64,000 nt of DNA from Leucogyrophana mollusca (lineage: Eukaryota; Basidiomycota; Agaricomycetes; Boletales): assembly GCA_021014945.1 (NCBI GenBank), contig MU266379.1, positions 1-64,000 of the forward strand. Direction: 5' to 3'. Every line of letters begins with the position of its first letter. Within the stretch, counting starts at the first letter, position 1. The translations under genes were made by a program, and so were the position numbers. The notes beneath the pieces are model-generated. The model did no database searches and was not told the DNA's origin. It saw nothing but the letters and a program-made list of their open reading frames with translations. Below, one piece after another: positions 10,922 through 21,480 of the stretch.

Positions 10922-11853
10922 TCATGTAGCTTCTGCCTTGGTGCGAATGGTGTGGAACCACTTCAGGAAATGGGGGACGTCCTGAAAGGGCGGTACATGA
11001 ATGATGTCTTGTCAACGCGACCGACCCATGAGTACGTACCGCTGATATCTGGCCTGGCATGCTGCCTTCTGCAACGAATGTCGGAATACTGCCTCCAGGA
11101 GTGCTGGACGTCGCCATCCGCCATTCTACGCTGCCATCCTCAAGCTCTACCAGACGTTCGACTGAGACATAACGTCCCTTAGTGCCTTTCTCCTCGAGCT
11201 TTGCCAGTTCCTCATCCCCAGGACCCGAGAGGTCTATCGGAATGGATGCTATGATACTATAGGACTTGGTGTCAGAATCTGTGGGATGCACAATCCAAGT
11301 GACTGACCCTGTCCGCGGTACCGATTCATCAAGGTAGGTTGTCTGCAGGACAGTGAAGACACGCGGCGACACCGGCGGAGGGAAGGTGTAATATAATGTC
11401 CAAATGGACTGGGTTGGGGAGATGCGCTTGACTTCTGCTACTTTCTTGATTGCAGCGATAAACCTGATCCACGGATACGATCCGGTCAATCCAATATTGC
11501 ACCTTGGGAGATGTACTATCATGGGACCAACTCTTTCTCGTTCTCTGCCTTGTTTACGGCGAGCTTGCTCCAAAATTCGTCGAATGTCGCATCGTCCTTG
11601 GTGTGCTTGCTAACTCTGCAGTGCCAGGGTGCTCCATCTCCAGGACCCTTTGCGCGAGAGTAGGTCTGAACGCCACCCTTTGCGAAAGCCTTGCCCTTCT
11701 TCCACGACTTAGACGACTCGAGTACTTCTTTCGCAAGCGAGATAATGGTCTCCTCGGATGGTACATCTGGTTGATGGTCAAGTCAAAGCATTGAGTAATC
11801 TTTCCGCACATACCAGCGGGTCGGACAGGCGTGATTGTGAGTTGGTAAGACAT
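10922..11853 (-). CDS. START-like lipid-binding protein (DUF3074)
   Basis: Fungal protein of the START-like DUF3074 family, a helix-grip fold expected to bind a hydrophobic ligand. Exon 1 (from 11853) encodes MSYQLTITPVRPA and joins by a 46-nt intron to DVPSEETIISLAKEVLESSKSWKKGKAF. After that come GGVQTYSRAKGPGDGAPWHCR, PTQSIWTLYYTFPPPVSPRVFTVLQ, IPVDL-like IPIDLSGPGDEELAKLEEKGTKGRYVSVERL and VEWRMATSSTPGGSIPTFVAEGSMPGQIS. The last exon adds DVPHFLKWFHTIR and stops at 10922. The 'W.MATSS.PGG.IP' and 'DV..FLKW' blocks are family hallmarks. No signal peptide is seen, so it is likely cytosolic. Its 3' end faces the glutamine-synthetase-like gene about 155 bases away. Confidence 0.8.
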
Positions 11854-12092
11854 GGTGTTGTATATCAAGGATGCGAGAATTTGAAGGAAATGGACAAAGC
11901 TGATGTGGTGGACTTTTATTAGAGGTCTATATATAATGATGTCGTTGCTACACCACGAAGAACAACGATTCGAACTTCTAAATTGTGTGAACTACAGAGG
12001 CAGTTCTGGGCACAAACTGCAGCAGTCGCAGCTAGGTCTCGACGCACGTCCGGATCCTCACTTGAAAAACCCGGTGCAACCAAAGTAATGGG

Positions 12093-12701
12093 TTATGATG
12101 ATAGCTGCGTCGGTCGGTCCTTGGCCAGGGCTTCATGGTTGACGAGGCCGAAGTATCGACTGCGCCCAAGAGCTACCTCGTCGCGTGGTAGGGTTTCCCC
12201 TCGTGTCAGGACCACGCCGACAAACTTGCGCTCGCCCCGTAGCCATTTCTGTTTGTAGAAACGTACAAATCCTGGTGTAGTGGCATATATGGTGTGATCA
12301 CGTCCCATCTTTACCTACAAAACATGAGAGGAGAAGCGGTAATTTCTGCAGAACCAAGACGTACGTTTTGTCCGGGGTGAAATTGTGAACCGCGCTGTCG
12401 GATGATGATGTTACCTGGGATGACATATTGGTCTGGAGAACTCTAGCAGTGAGAACGAGTAGCTTCAGTGAAGCAAGTTTATCCACCTGAGAACTTTTTA
12501 AGGCCTAAACGTTTTCCGGGAGATCCACCATGGTTGCGGACCGTCCCACCAGCACGCTTTGTGGCGGTACGCACAGACCCTTCAGAGTACAAAAAGTGTC
12601 AGAAGTTGATATTTCCGCTGTATTGCTGAATTTTGCGCACCAAGAACAGAGAAAGGGCTTCTCGCGACTTCACAACAACGCGAGATGAAAGAAAAAGGCA
12701 T
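12093..12701 (-). CDS. mrpl27: Mitochondrial ribosomal protein bL27m
   Basis: Large-subunit protein of the mitochondrial ribosome, near the peptidyl transferase centre. The start at 12701 gives a presequence [21 protein letters not shown] that joins by a roughly 60-nt intron (GTGCGC...GAAG) to [30 protein letters not shown]. The classic bL27 core then runs [41 protein letters not shown], with introns between the blocks. A fungal C-terminal extension ([18 protein letters not shown]...) follows. The 'A.K.AGG...NG/HGGS.GKRLG.K' and 'GN.I.RQRG..FHPG.N..MG.DHT' motifs make the call firm. Its promoter is shared with SKP1, whose start lies 196 bases away on the other strand. Confidence 0.88.
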
Positions 12702-12812
12702 CGTTGTGAAATGACAAGAGCCTTTGTACCAAGTGCACAGCTGCAAGTCAAATGTGACCAAAACGTGACACCCCCGAAGCCGGAGGGGTGTGTTGTGGCC
12801 CTGTGCGCCGCC

Positions 12813-12818
12813 TATATA
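12813..12818 (+). promoter_or_regulatory. TATA-like box of SKP1
   Basis: TATATA at 12813-12818 lies 80 bases before the SKP1 start codon, in the short divergent promoter shared with bL27m. Position and sequence fit a TATA box; no transcript evidence is available here. Confidence 0.45.
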
Positions 12819-12897
12819 TTGACATTGGTTCTTGATTATTCACCACTCCCCAACAAGTCCTTTTGCTCTTATTTCATATCTTCATCGTCCTTCTAAG

Positions 12898-13667
12898 ATG
12901 GTTCTCCTCGTCACTTCCGACAACGAGCAATTCCATGCCGATAAGGAGGTTGTCGAGCGCAGTGTTTTGATCAAGAACATGCTCGAAGGTGATTAACTCA
13001 TCTGGGAGGTTTAAAGTGCCACTGATAAAGGGGATGGTAATGCGACACCAGACGTTGGCGAGAGTGATCAGCCTATTCCTTTGCCTAACGTCTCTTCAAG
13101 CGTATTGAAGAAGGTAAACGATTCCGCAGTGCGCGCGTGCACAGTTTTTTCAATGCTCCACAACAGGTTTTGGAGTACTGCGAGCACCACCGTGGCGAGC
13201 CCCTTCCCAGCCCAGATGCGGACCAAAACCAGGACGAGACCCGGAAGCGGACCACCGATATCAGCGAGTGGGACCAGAAGTTCATCACAGTTGACCAAGA
13301 GATGCTCTTCGAGATCATTCTCGCTGCCAACTACCTTGACATCAAGTCTCTTCTGTGAGACAATTTGCAGTTCACCTTTTCCGCTCATTTGCCTTATCGC
13401 GTGCCGTAGCGATGTCGGATGCAAGACTGTGGCTAACATGATCAAAGGCAAGACGCCCGAGGAGATCCGGAAATTGTTCAACATCGTCAACGACTTTACT
13501 CCCGAGGAAGAGGTAAGCATGTTGTACCGCAGCCAACCTATGCACGAGGCTGATTCGGCTTGCTATCAGGCACAAATCAAGAAAGAGAACGTAAGCTGAC
13601 CACTTCCCGTTGATCTCCCCGCGCGAGCTGCTGATCTACATCCCAGGAATGGGCCGAGGACCGCTGA
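12898..13667 (+). CDS. skp1: SKP1, SCF ubiquitin ligase adaptor
   Basis: Adaptor that joins F-box proteins to cullin-1 in SCF E3 ligases. Exon 1 encodes [31 protein letters not shown]. Next come [21 protein letters not shown], then [33 protein letters not shown]. The final part, [45 protein letters not shown], is split by two introns and stops at 13667. The POZ-like fold and the C-terminal F-box-binding helices are complete, and the length of about 165 residues is standard. The 'WAEDR' ending is nearly invariant in fungi. An F-box protein is encoded at 55.4 kb in the same window, a possible client only in the general sense. Confidence 0.95.
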
Positions 13668-14071
13668 GTGTCTCCTGTAGAGATTAATGTTTTGCACTGC
13701 TAGTTTAGCCGACACCCATGTCATTATCAGCTTCCCCTGTACATTGTCACTTCGAGTCATCTTGACTGTGATTGTGACATCCCTGATCATTGAGGCTAAT
13801 TCAAAATATTTCTACTCTCCCCCTTGTGACATGGAGTATTCAGACGCCTTGAAGCTTCGAATAGTCGCCCGATCTCACTGCGTTGACTGTTGCGATCTTT
13901 GTGCGACAGGTTGACTCGCGTGTTGCGCTTGCGTAACCCTAACCCAACTGTGACTCATAATGCTTGTGAGCAATAACTTAAGGGTGCTCATCCGAATAAC
14001 TTCACTCATTTCTAAGTTCTACTAGTCTTTAGTCTCGCTCTCGAAGTCTCGCCTCTTCGACGCATTAACGC
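13668..14071. other. Intergenic: SKP1 3' region and capping-enzyme promoter
   Basis: I see no coding feature. The first part is the likely 3' untranslated region of SKP1. The last 60 bases before 14072 are pyrimidine-rich (TCTCGCTCTCGAAGTCTCGCC), as is common just upstream of fungal start codons. Confidence 0.5.
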
Positions 14072-15865
14072 ATGCCACGGATCCCGGACATACCTGGGAA
14101 CATTGTCCCTCACCGCTCCGACCAGGAAATCTGGCTCAAGAGCCATGTGGCGAGGCTCTGCAAACTAGATCACGATCGGTGTGTTCCTGTCACACTTTGC
14201 CATTTACTTAGCAGAATCTGACGCGAAGTTGGCATTAGATTTCCAGGCAGCCAACCTGTCAGTTTTGCTTCTAAACACCTCGAAAGACTGGAAAAGCAGG
14301 AGTGAGTCCCCTTTGTCGTTCTCTTCTTCCTGGCTAACACAAACGTGGTTCGTCCAGTTTTTGGGTATGCGAAAAATCTGACGGCATTCGTGTGCTTTTC
14401 TTTTTGCAAACGGACATATTGTCTGGTTCCCAAGTCGTTTATCTCGTGAGCTCGTCACCCTTGTGGAAGGTAATTTTTATGGATGGAGAATAACGCCACC
14501 GAAGATTGACAGACATAATTCCTACCGAGAATTGCCAGGATTTTGGTTTCCCCATCACGAGAAACACACTGCGCCTTTGAAAGATACCATAATTGATGGA
14601 GAGCTTGTCATTGACTTTGATCCTCGCACGAGACAGGTTTGTGCAGTTGCTGAATCACGGGTGAAACCACTGATTTGGTTGCAGGAAGCATTACGTTATC
14701 TAGCTTTTGACTGTCTGGTGGTGGATGGACAGAATGTAATGTCGAGGCCTCTAGACAAGCGCTACGGGGTAAACTTGATTCTTCATTCGTTGTGATATGC
14801 GGTACTGACATATGGCTTCACCAGAGACTGAGAGATTGGTTCTACAAACCACACTCCAAGATGATACAAGAGCTGCCTCACATGGCTGCTCGCCAGCCTT
14901 TTGAGTGAGCAATCGCATTAACACTTTGATATTATTTGGTTGACGCTTCTTTAGCATCAAAGTCAAAGACATCAGCTTTTCCTATGGTATCGAACAGGTG
15001 TTTCAGGTCGTTATCCCCGCACTCCACCACGGAAACGACGGTCTCATATACACCTGCGTCGCAACTCCATACATCGCCGGTACGGATCAGAACATGTGAG
15101 TCCTCGACGTACCCTGCAATAACTTACGTTCTCATGTCGCCTCCACCAGTCTCAAGTGGAAGCCCCCTTCAGAAAACTCCATCGATTTCAAGCTCGTGCT
15201 TCGATTTCCACCTTCGAAGAAGAACCCATCTCAGCCAGATTACCACGTGAAACCATTCTTCGGCCTGCACGTGTACTGTGGCGACGAGCGCGGCCAGCCA
15301 AAGTACGAGCCGTACGACGAAATGTTTGTCGATGACGCCGAATGGGAGAAGTCAGTTTTCTTGAACTCATTTAACGATCTCCAGAGCTCATGGATATTTA
15401 TGCAGAATGAAGCTGTCGGGCGAGCAGTTCGATGACAGAATTGTAGAAGTGCATTGGGATTCCACTGTGTCTCATTGGCGAATGATGCGGTTCAGAGACG
15501 ACAAACCCAACGGGAACTTCAAATCCGTGGTGGAGAACATCATCCAAAGTATTGCAGATGGCGTCGAAAAAGAAGCTGTGAGACCAGCTCTTTAAAACAT
15601 CGTGCTGATGATCAATACTCATGTTGCTATGCAGCTCCTTGCGCGCTCTCCAGCTATTCGCACTGCTTGGAAAGCAAGGCTCGGACAGCCCCAGTCAGCG
15701 ACCCACAGTACCACCCAACCTCCGCCGGCAGCTGGTCGTCCACCTAATGGTCCTCAGCCAACCCACCCACCACCACCTCCGGTCAGCTTACGATACGGAG
15801 CCATTGCCACGTCGCAATGGAGCAAGGTATCCGGCCCCCCAACGTTCGCTGGGATGATTCGATGA
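14072..15865 (+). CDS. ceg1: mRNA capping enzyme, guanylyltransferase subunit (Ceg1)
   Basis: Transfers GMP from GTP to the 5' diphosphate end of nascent mRNA in the nucleus. The start MPRIPDIPGNIVPHRSDQEIWLKSHVARLC is followed by GSQPVSF-type exon sequence. Motif I is CEKSDGIRVLF, whose Lys forms the covalent GMP link. The substrate-binding block DRHNSYRELPGFWFP follows, then motif III DTIIDGELVID, motif IIIa YLAFDCLVVDG and [35 protein letters not shown] holds motif IV-like sequence, and RIVEVHWDS...WRMMRFRDDKPNGN holds motif V/VI. The OB-fold part contains FGLHVYCGDERG. A Pro-rich tail (PPPAAGRPPNGPQP...) ends at 15865. About ten introns interrupt it. The fungal two-subunit system is expected, and no triphosphatase domain is present. 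Confidence 0.92.
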
Positions 15866-16960
15866 TCATAGTTAAGCCTGCTTCGGGCCCCGGCAGCAAA
15901 GACGTGCCGCAGGCCCTTGCGGCCAATCTAGCCTGTGCGGGCGCGGGCGCGCAGGGGCCCGCCTGGATTGTTGCATATCGGCAAAAAAAAATACACCATA
16001 CCCTCTCATCACTCTTGGTAGAACATTCGCTTCCGACTACCACGAGATATCCGACACCAGATCCCGTCCCACTCATGTCCATCCATGACCTTCTCTGATA
16101 TCCTTGACGTCCCGGCCCACAATTATATCCGAGACCGGAGCGACCGGGTCACCTGCGTCGTTGAACATGTGGCCAACCTGAAATCAACCTGATCATGTTC
16201 TGACTCAGAAATTGGTGGAGTGGAATGTAACCGCCTTTAGAGACCTGGTATTCATGGTTCTCCGCGCGTTGGGACAGATCAAACACCAATCAATTTCAAG
16301 ATGTCAAGAGAGTACATACAGACCGAGCGAAGACAGCAGTATGTACTATGTATGCGTGGGAGGGAGTAGTGGAACAACGATCGGGAAGAAAACTCGTGAT
16401 AGATCGTAATATGGCAGAGGAAGCTGGATAACATTTTGAGATGTAGATAGAATAAAAAGCAGGATATGTATGCATGTCTAGTCGTTACAGATGATGATGA
16501 AAACAGGGAGATCACTTCTTGCCACTTTGTTTTTAGAGTTGACGCGCTTGAGACGTGGGGGGAGGGGAGGAATGAGGAAGGAAGCCAAAACGTGAAGAGA
16601 AGAGAATATGTACGGGCGTAAAAAGGCGTTGTTTAGGCGTGAAATGTGAACCGTGAAAAACCAAGGAACTTCTCCAATAAGTGAAGGTCCTGTAACCTGG
16701 TGCCTAATCTGTGAAGAATTTTCAAGATGTACGTGTGAAGTCGTGAACAAAACTCGTAACAAATGCTGTGGTGGATGATATGCAAGAGGTAGGGTAAAAT
16801 TGCGCGTGAAATAAGGAAAACATAAACAAAAACTGAACACAAAGGAAAACGTTGCTTCGTGGGCAGTTCAGCACACGAAAAAACGTGCACATGGAAGGAC
16901 TTGTTCTGGTGAGGGCCCCAGAAACGCGTCCTTTTCGCTGAAGGCGACCGTAAGGCGCCT
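15866..16960. other. Intergenic between converging genes
   Basis: No gene is supported. The first 100 bases include a very GC-rich run (GGGCGCGGGCGCGCAGGGGCCC near 15937-15959), then AT-richer DNA with an A8 run near 15984. The minus-strand frames between 16280 and 16890 are short, low in complexity and hydrophobic only by composition. The region probably holds the 3' untranslated ends of the capping-enzyme gene and the next gene. Confidence 0.45.
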
Positions 16961-17736
16961 TCAGTGGAAGAGGTTTCGGTCCAGAGAAAATGACGATCCC
17001 CCTAGGTCAGAGAACTGATCAAGTTCACCTGAATGGTTACGCTGGGCGAAATCGAAGCCCGCGAAAGAGTAGGAGCGCAGATTGAACAACGCTGATGGGC
17101 TGTGGGATGAAGGGCGGGAGAATGAGGGAAAGGTAGAGGTAACTGGATCAGCGTCTGCCAAGCTGAAGTGTAAGCCCTCGAGGGGGGTTTCAGACGCTTC
17201 GGGGGTAGACTCCAGAGAAGAGAATGATGAGTCGCGTCCATGACGCCGACGCATGGGCGTGGTCGGTGCAATAGATAACGCGGCAAATTCATTTGTGGGT
17301 ATCAGTGTCTATGATCCCCATGAGGAATTTTCGATTAGATAGCAATACAAGAAATCGTCACCTGAAGCGAACCGAAGATGTGGTGGCTGTGCAGCGACGG
17401 TAATGGAGGTGTCTGAGGGCGCTCAGCACTTCCATCACCAGACAGTGTGACGACGCCGCCCGTATGGGCATGGACGCCAACATCCTGTGCCTGGTCGTCA
17501 TCCTGGTCCCGTTCTTCCTCGTCCTGCGTTGGCGCAATCTCGCGCTGGCTGTCAGTGACTCTCCACCACTCGATTTCGGCGAGGACCCTCCGTTCGCTGG
17601 TCTCTGAACCAGACGAGCGTCGCGACCCGTGTTCGTTAACACGCACGCGCCCGCTGGCGCTCGAATTCGAAAGCGCTGCCGGGTAAGGTGACGAGCGAAC
17701 GGATGGCGAAGAAAACGAGCGGCGAAGGGAAGGCAT
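16961..17736 (-). CDS. Ser-rich conserved-looking hypothetical protein
   Basis: I do not recognise a domain. Exon 1 (17736-about 17360) begins MPSLRRSFSSPSVRSSPYPAAL and includes SGSETSERRVLAEIEWWRVTDSQ, then an acidic stretch (TQDEEERDQDDDQAQD). A phase-0 intron of 53 nt (GTGACG...CATAG) joins HIFGSLQ to TLIPTNEFAALSIAPTTPMRRRHGRDSSFSS. The protein ends GGSSFSLDRNLFH at 16961. The N-terminal 'RSFSSPSVRSSPYP' run is a candidate phosphorylation-rich, disordered segment. The clean in-frame splice and the compact tryptophan-containing core argue that it is real. The total is about 235 residues, with no membrane segments. Confidence 0.6.
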
Positions 17737-19420
17737 TTGTGGCGGGTACGGTGGTGGACGTTTGGAGGGTCGACCTGTGGATGACGGGACCAGGAACTGC
17801 CTAACGCAGAGCTCGCTGGAGGGAAGGATGAGAGGACGAGGACAAGGACGGTGGGAATCACAATATTTTATATTTTATATTTTCCAAGATATGTACATAC
17901 ATCAAATGTGACAAGGAGACGATGTGAAAGGGTTTGCGTGAAAGGGCGGACCAGAAGACAGAAATCGACCGTCATCAAGGCACTCTACTACAAATTTACA
18001 TACTTCGGTCCTGTAATCTGACAGCTATCTTCACTATCGTTCATCATCTTGCGGATAATCGATCCTCGCTCTGGAGATTTCTCTCGGCGCCATGCTTGTC
18101 GTTGCCGATTTCTCCTGCTTCATGCGCACCGTGATCCCTGAAAGACGTTAAATCATAGCGGAATCAGATTTTGCATCCTCGGTGTTCCGCCGCACATCAC
18201 ACCCATAGGTACAGAGCTGCATGGAAGATCTGGAAGAACCGCAACCCGAGAGCTTCGTACCCTCGGGTGCAGTGCACAGAAGCGCCCACAAACGCCGTCC
18301 GTGCCAGCATCTTGACGACGTTGTATTTCAGTCCACCCAGTCGGCGTACGCCAAAGCCACGGATGCAAGCATGGGGTTGGAGTGGAAAATATAAGACGCC
18401 ACTCACTGCCATCAGCTGCTGTCCAGAACCCGCGGAAGATGACTGCAATCACCGCTCAAATCCACCCAGCAACCGGTATGCTTGTGACCTTCTTGCTTAT
18501 GCAAAGGTAATAAGTAACGATCATTCTCTATCATTCCTCTGTCAAGCTATGTACAGCAGCCTTATTCTAATCTCAGGCGCCGCATCTGATGGGCGCCTCC
18601 AAGTGGGAGCAAGCTAGGGTGCCCCCACAAGTGCCGAATACATGCACTGCTATTCTTGCCAGGGATTTCCCGCAGTGAAGGGCACTCAATTATTGAGCCC
18701 GTATACTCCCGTACACCAAGGGGCCCATGTCGTGAAAGCACAAGACGATCTGGGCGCTGCGGACTCCCGCACTGGCTGCCTGCGATGAAAGCGTGGTGAT
18801 TGTGCTAAAAGTTCAAAATTGCTTTGGGTCTGATCAGGTCTCAGGATGTCACCTCGGCCCAATTTTGCTGTGTCTCGCGTGCAAAACATCAGACGCTGGG
18901 GATGTAATACCGGCGTCGCCACGCTAACCTTTACCGGGATCGCATGGAAGACCGACGAGCTGAAACGACGCACTTGCCATTGAACACATGGGCTCGGATG
19001 AGTCGGGCCAGCTTTGAACCAACAAAAAGGAATAAATTTTGTAAATACGTTGATGAAAAGCGTGCCATCCGGCTGATACTTCGTTCTTATGACCTCAGGT
19101 TGTGTCAATACACGTAGAAACGCGTGTGGATCGCCAACAAACGCGTCCCCTCAAAATGTAATTCACCAATTAATGGCGGGTGAGTGGGAAGGAATGGGAA
19201 GTGTGACGTGGAAGTGGCGTGACTTTCTTCGTCACACCCTGACCCTGCGCTGTTCGCTATCTTATCTTATCCGATTCTGACATCTTGAATGGAAAATGCC
19301 AGCGTCGCAGCTCGCATCCGCCGTCTACGGATCTAATGCGAGGACTTGCATTGTATACATCGATACATATATCAGACGACATCTTCAATTTAGCGTATTT
19401 TCATACCCAACTCCCCAACG
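17737..19420. other. Intergenic, 1.7 kb, with an unresolved region
   Basis: No gene is supported firmly. On the minus strand, 18452-18197 encodes a stretch (GFGVRRLGGLKYNVVKMLARTAFVG...) that looks more protein-like than most chance frames. A separate open stretch of 35 or so codons follows towards 18050. I could not join them with good splice sites. Another minus-strand frame at 18686-19108 shows no recognisable motif. The last 200 bases hold GATA sites upstream of guanine deaminase, listed separately. Confidence 0.4.
19258..19271 (-). promoter_or_regulatory. Clustered GATA motifs upstream of guanine deaminase
   Basis: On the minus strand GATAAG occurs at 19266-19271 and 19261-19266, and a further GATA at 19258-19261, making an overlapping triplet about 150 bases before the start codon. 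Fungal GATA factors of the AreA/Nit2 type bind paired GATA sites and switch on purine and other nitrogen-source genes. The link to this gene is inferred from position and gene function. Confidence 0.5.
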
Positions 19421-21320
19421 ATGGCCACCATTTACTACGGCTCGGTGATCAATCCCAAAACACTGACTGATTACGATGCTCTGCCAAGATGCTTAATCGC
19501 GGTTACAGCTACAGGGAACATAGATTGGATCGTGGAGGACGTCGTGGATTCCATGGTACAGGAGACCATCGCGCAGCATGGACTCACGGATGACACCTGT
19601 GTGGTGACTCTTAAGCCTGGGGAATTCATCATGCCTGGGTTCATCGATACGCACACGGTATGCTCTGCAGATATGAGCTGATTAGACGCCAGCGGCTAAG
19701 CATCTTCCACCTGTCCAGCATGCTGTCCAAGTGCCTAACTTAGGAATGTAAGCGGATTTCAATCTCGAACTCATCATCGGCGGTTGACAATCTAATCGCA
19801 GCGGAGGAGAATTCGAGCTGTTGGATTGGCTGAACAACTACACGTTCCCAACGGAGTCCAGATTTGAATCCGTGGATTATGCCAAGCGCAGCTATCCCGA
19901 CATCGTGCGGCGTGTCATTAACTCTGGGGTGAGGTCTCACATTTTCCACCCACGCTACTGATTGGGCTTACCCCCGAGGCAGACAACGACTTGCTGCTAC
20001 TATGGCAGTCTACATCTAACTGCCACCAAGGTACTCGCTGACGTTGTTCATGAGTACGGTGAGTCTACCGCGCCTTCGTCCTAATATTCTGACGGTTTAA
20101 GTATTTTTTGTATCTAGGTCAGAGGGCTTTCGTAGGGGTGCGAAAGCTTCTGCTTATGGTCGCATTCTCGTGTACTCACCTCTCTGCCATTCACGCAGAG
20201 ATGTAACATGAACTGGCACGGACACTCCCCCGACTATTATGTCGAAAAGGATGCAGACGAATCGATGGAAAACACGGTCAAAATTATCGACCACATTCGA
20301 TCGCTCCCCCATTCTTCGGCCGGAGAACCACTTGTGCACCCCATCCTCACCCCTCGATTCGCCATGTCCTGTACTCCAGATCTCCTCGTTCGTCTGGGCG
20401 AGTACGCAGCGGAAGATCAGGGACTCGTGATCCAAACGCACATCTCGGAGAACAAGGCAGAAGTGGAAAAGACCCTTGAGCTATTTAAATGCGACTCCTA
20501 CGCTGGTGTTTACGACAGATACAAGCTCCTGCGCCATAACACTATACTTGGTCATGGTGTACACCTCACCGAGCACGAGATGCGGCTCATCCACAAACGC
20601 GGTGCTGGCGTTAGCCACTGCCCGACGAGTAATTTCTATCTCAGCAGTGGGATGGCGAGGGTAGGGATGTTGCTGGATCATGGCGTTAAGGTGAGGTAAA
20701 CAATGGATGAGTCTGTCGCGGAAATTGACTGTGTGATCCTCTTCCAGGTCGGCCTTGGGACAGATGTTGCTGGTGGATATTCGCCATCTATCCTTAGTGC
20801 TATCCAGCATGCCAGCATCGCGTCCAAAATGCTCGCCATCCAGGACCCTTCAGGCGAGAAATGCAGCCACGGCCACCACGGTCACCACGGTCATGGTGAG
20901 CACTGCCAACAGGGGGCTGCAGAGCACCATGAACATGGGGGGCACGAGCATGGAGGTCACGGGCACGGGGGTCATCACAATATTGGCGAATTCACCAACC
21001 AGAAGCTCTCCATCGCGACGCTGCTATACCTCGCAACGCTTGGTGGAGCTGAACTGTGCTGCTTGAAGGATCGCATCGGGTCCTTCAAGGAAGGGAAGGC
21101 GTTTGACGCGCTCCTTGTCAGCATCCGAGACGAAACGGGTAACCCTGCAATCTGGGGTTTCAACCCCGGGCGTGATGTAGATGGACACACGTCACACGAA
21201 ATTCCCCGAGACCCCCTCAAGGAAGGGCTAGAGCGGTTCTTGTTTTGCGGTGATGACAGGAATATCAGGAGGGTGATCGTGCAAGGAAAGGTGATTGGTG
21301 GCCAAGAGTTGAAACTTTAG
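19421..21320 (+). CDS. gud1: Guanine deaminase with a His-rich insertion
   Basis: Zinc amidohydrolase that converts guanine to xanthine and ammonia. The start MATIYYGSVINPKTLTDYDAL leads to FIMPGFIDTHT-HAVQVPNLG, where the intron falls inside the metal-binding H-x-H motif. GGEFELLDWLNNYTFPTE (substrate loop), TTTCCYYGSLHLTATKVLADVVHEYGQRAFVG, ILTPRFAMSCT, VIQTHISEN, ILGHGVHLTEHE, VSHCPTSNFYLSSG and VGLGTDVAGGYSPS follow, giving all Zn and substrate residues. Right after SGEKC comes a 39-residue run (20862-20978) with 16 His and 2 Cys, which ordinary guanine deaminases lack at this point. The fold then resumes with NQKLSIATLLYLATLGGA. It ends GGQELKL at 21320. At least five introns are present. 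Expression may respond to nitrogen through the GATA sites upstream. Confidence 0.9.
20862..20978 (+). repeat. Low-complexity His/Gly coding repeat
   Basis: Irregular repeats of CAC/CAT-GGN and GGTCACCACGG-like units encode a His/Gly run inside guanine deaminase. It stays in frame on both sides, so the enzyme reading is not broken. The run probably grew by slippage among near-identical 6-9 base units. Confidence 0.8.
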
Positions 21321-21480
21321 GGGCAGGACGTTTGACAGAATTGAAATACCAAATACCAAATGTACATAGGATTGTACAACTAGCGATTTTTCCATTCGGT
21401 CGAACTGTTAAGTACAACGTTCAGCACATAAGTCAGTGAATAAGAGATAAGGATATAGAATACAGATGGGCGGGTTGCCT

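Noticed and set aside
15937..15959. GC-rich run suggesting a bacterial-type terminator or CpG element
   Set aside because: It has no stable matching stem with a T-run and no neighbouring gene end in the right orientation; probably simple composition.
18686..19108. 140-codon minus-strand frame upstream of guanine deaminase
   Set aside because: No motif, unusual composition, and it runs towards the GATA-containing promoter; most likely chance.
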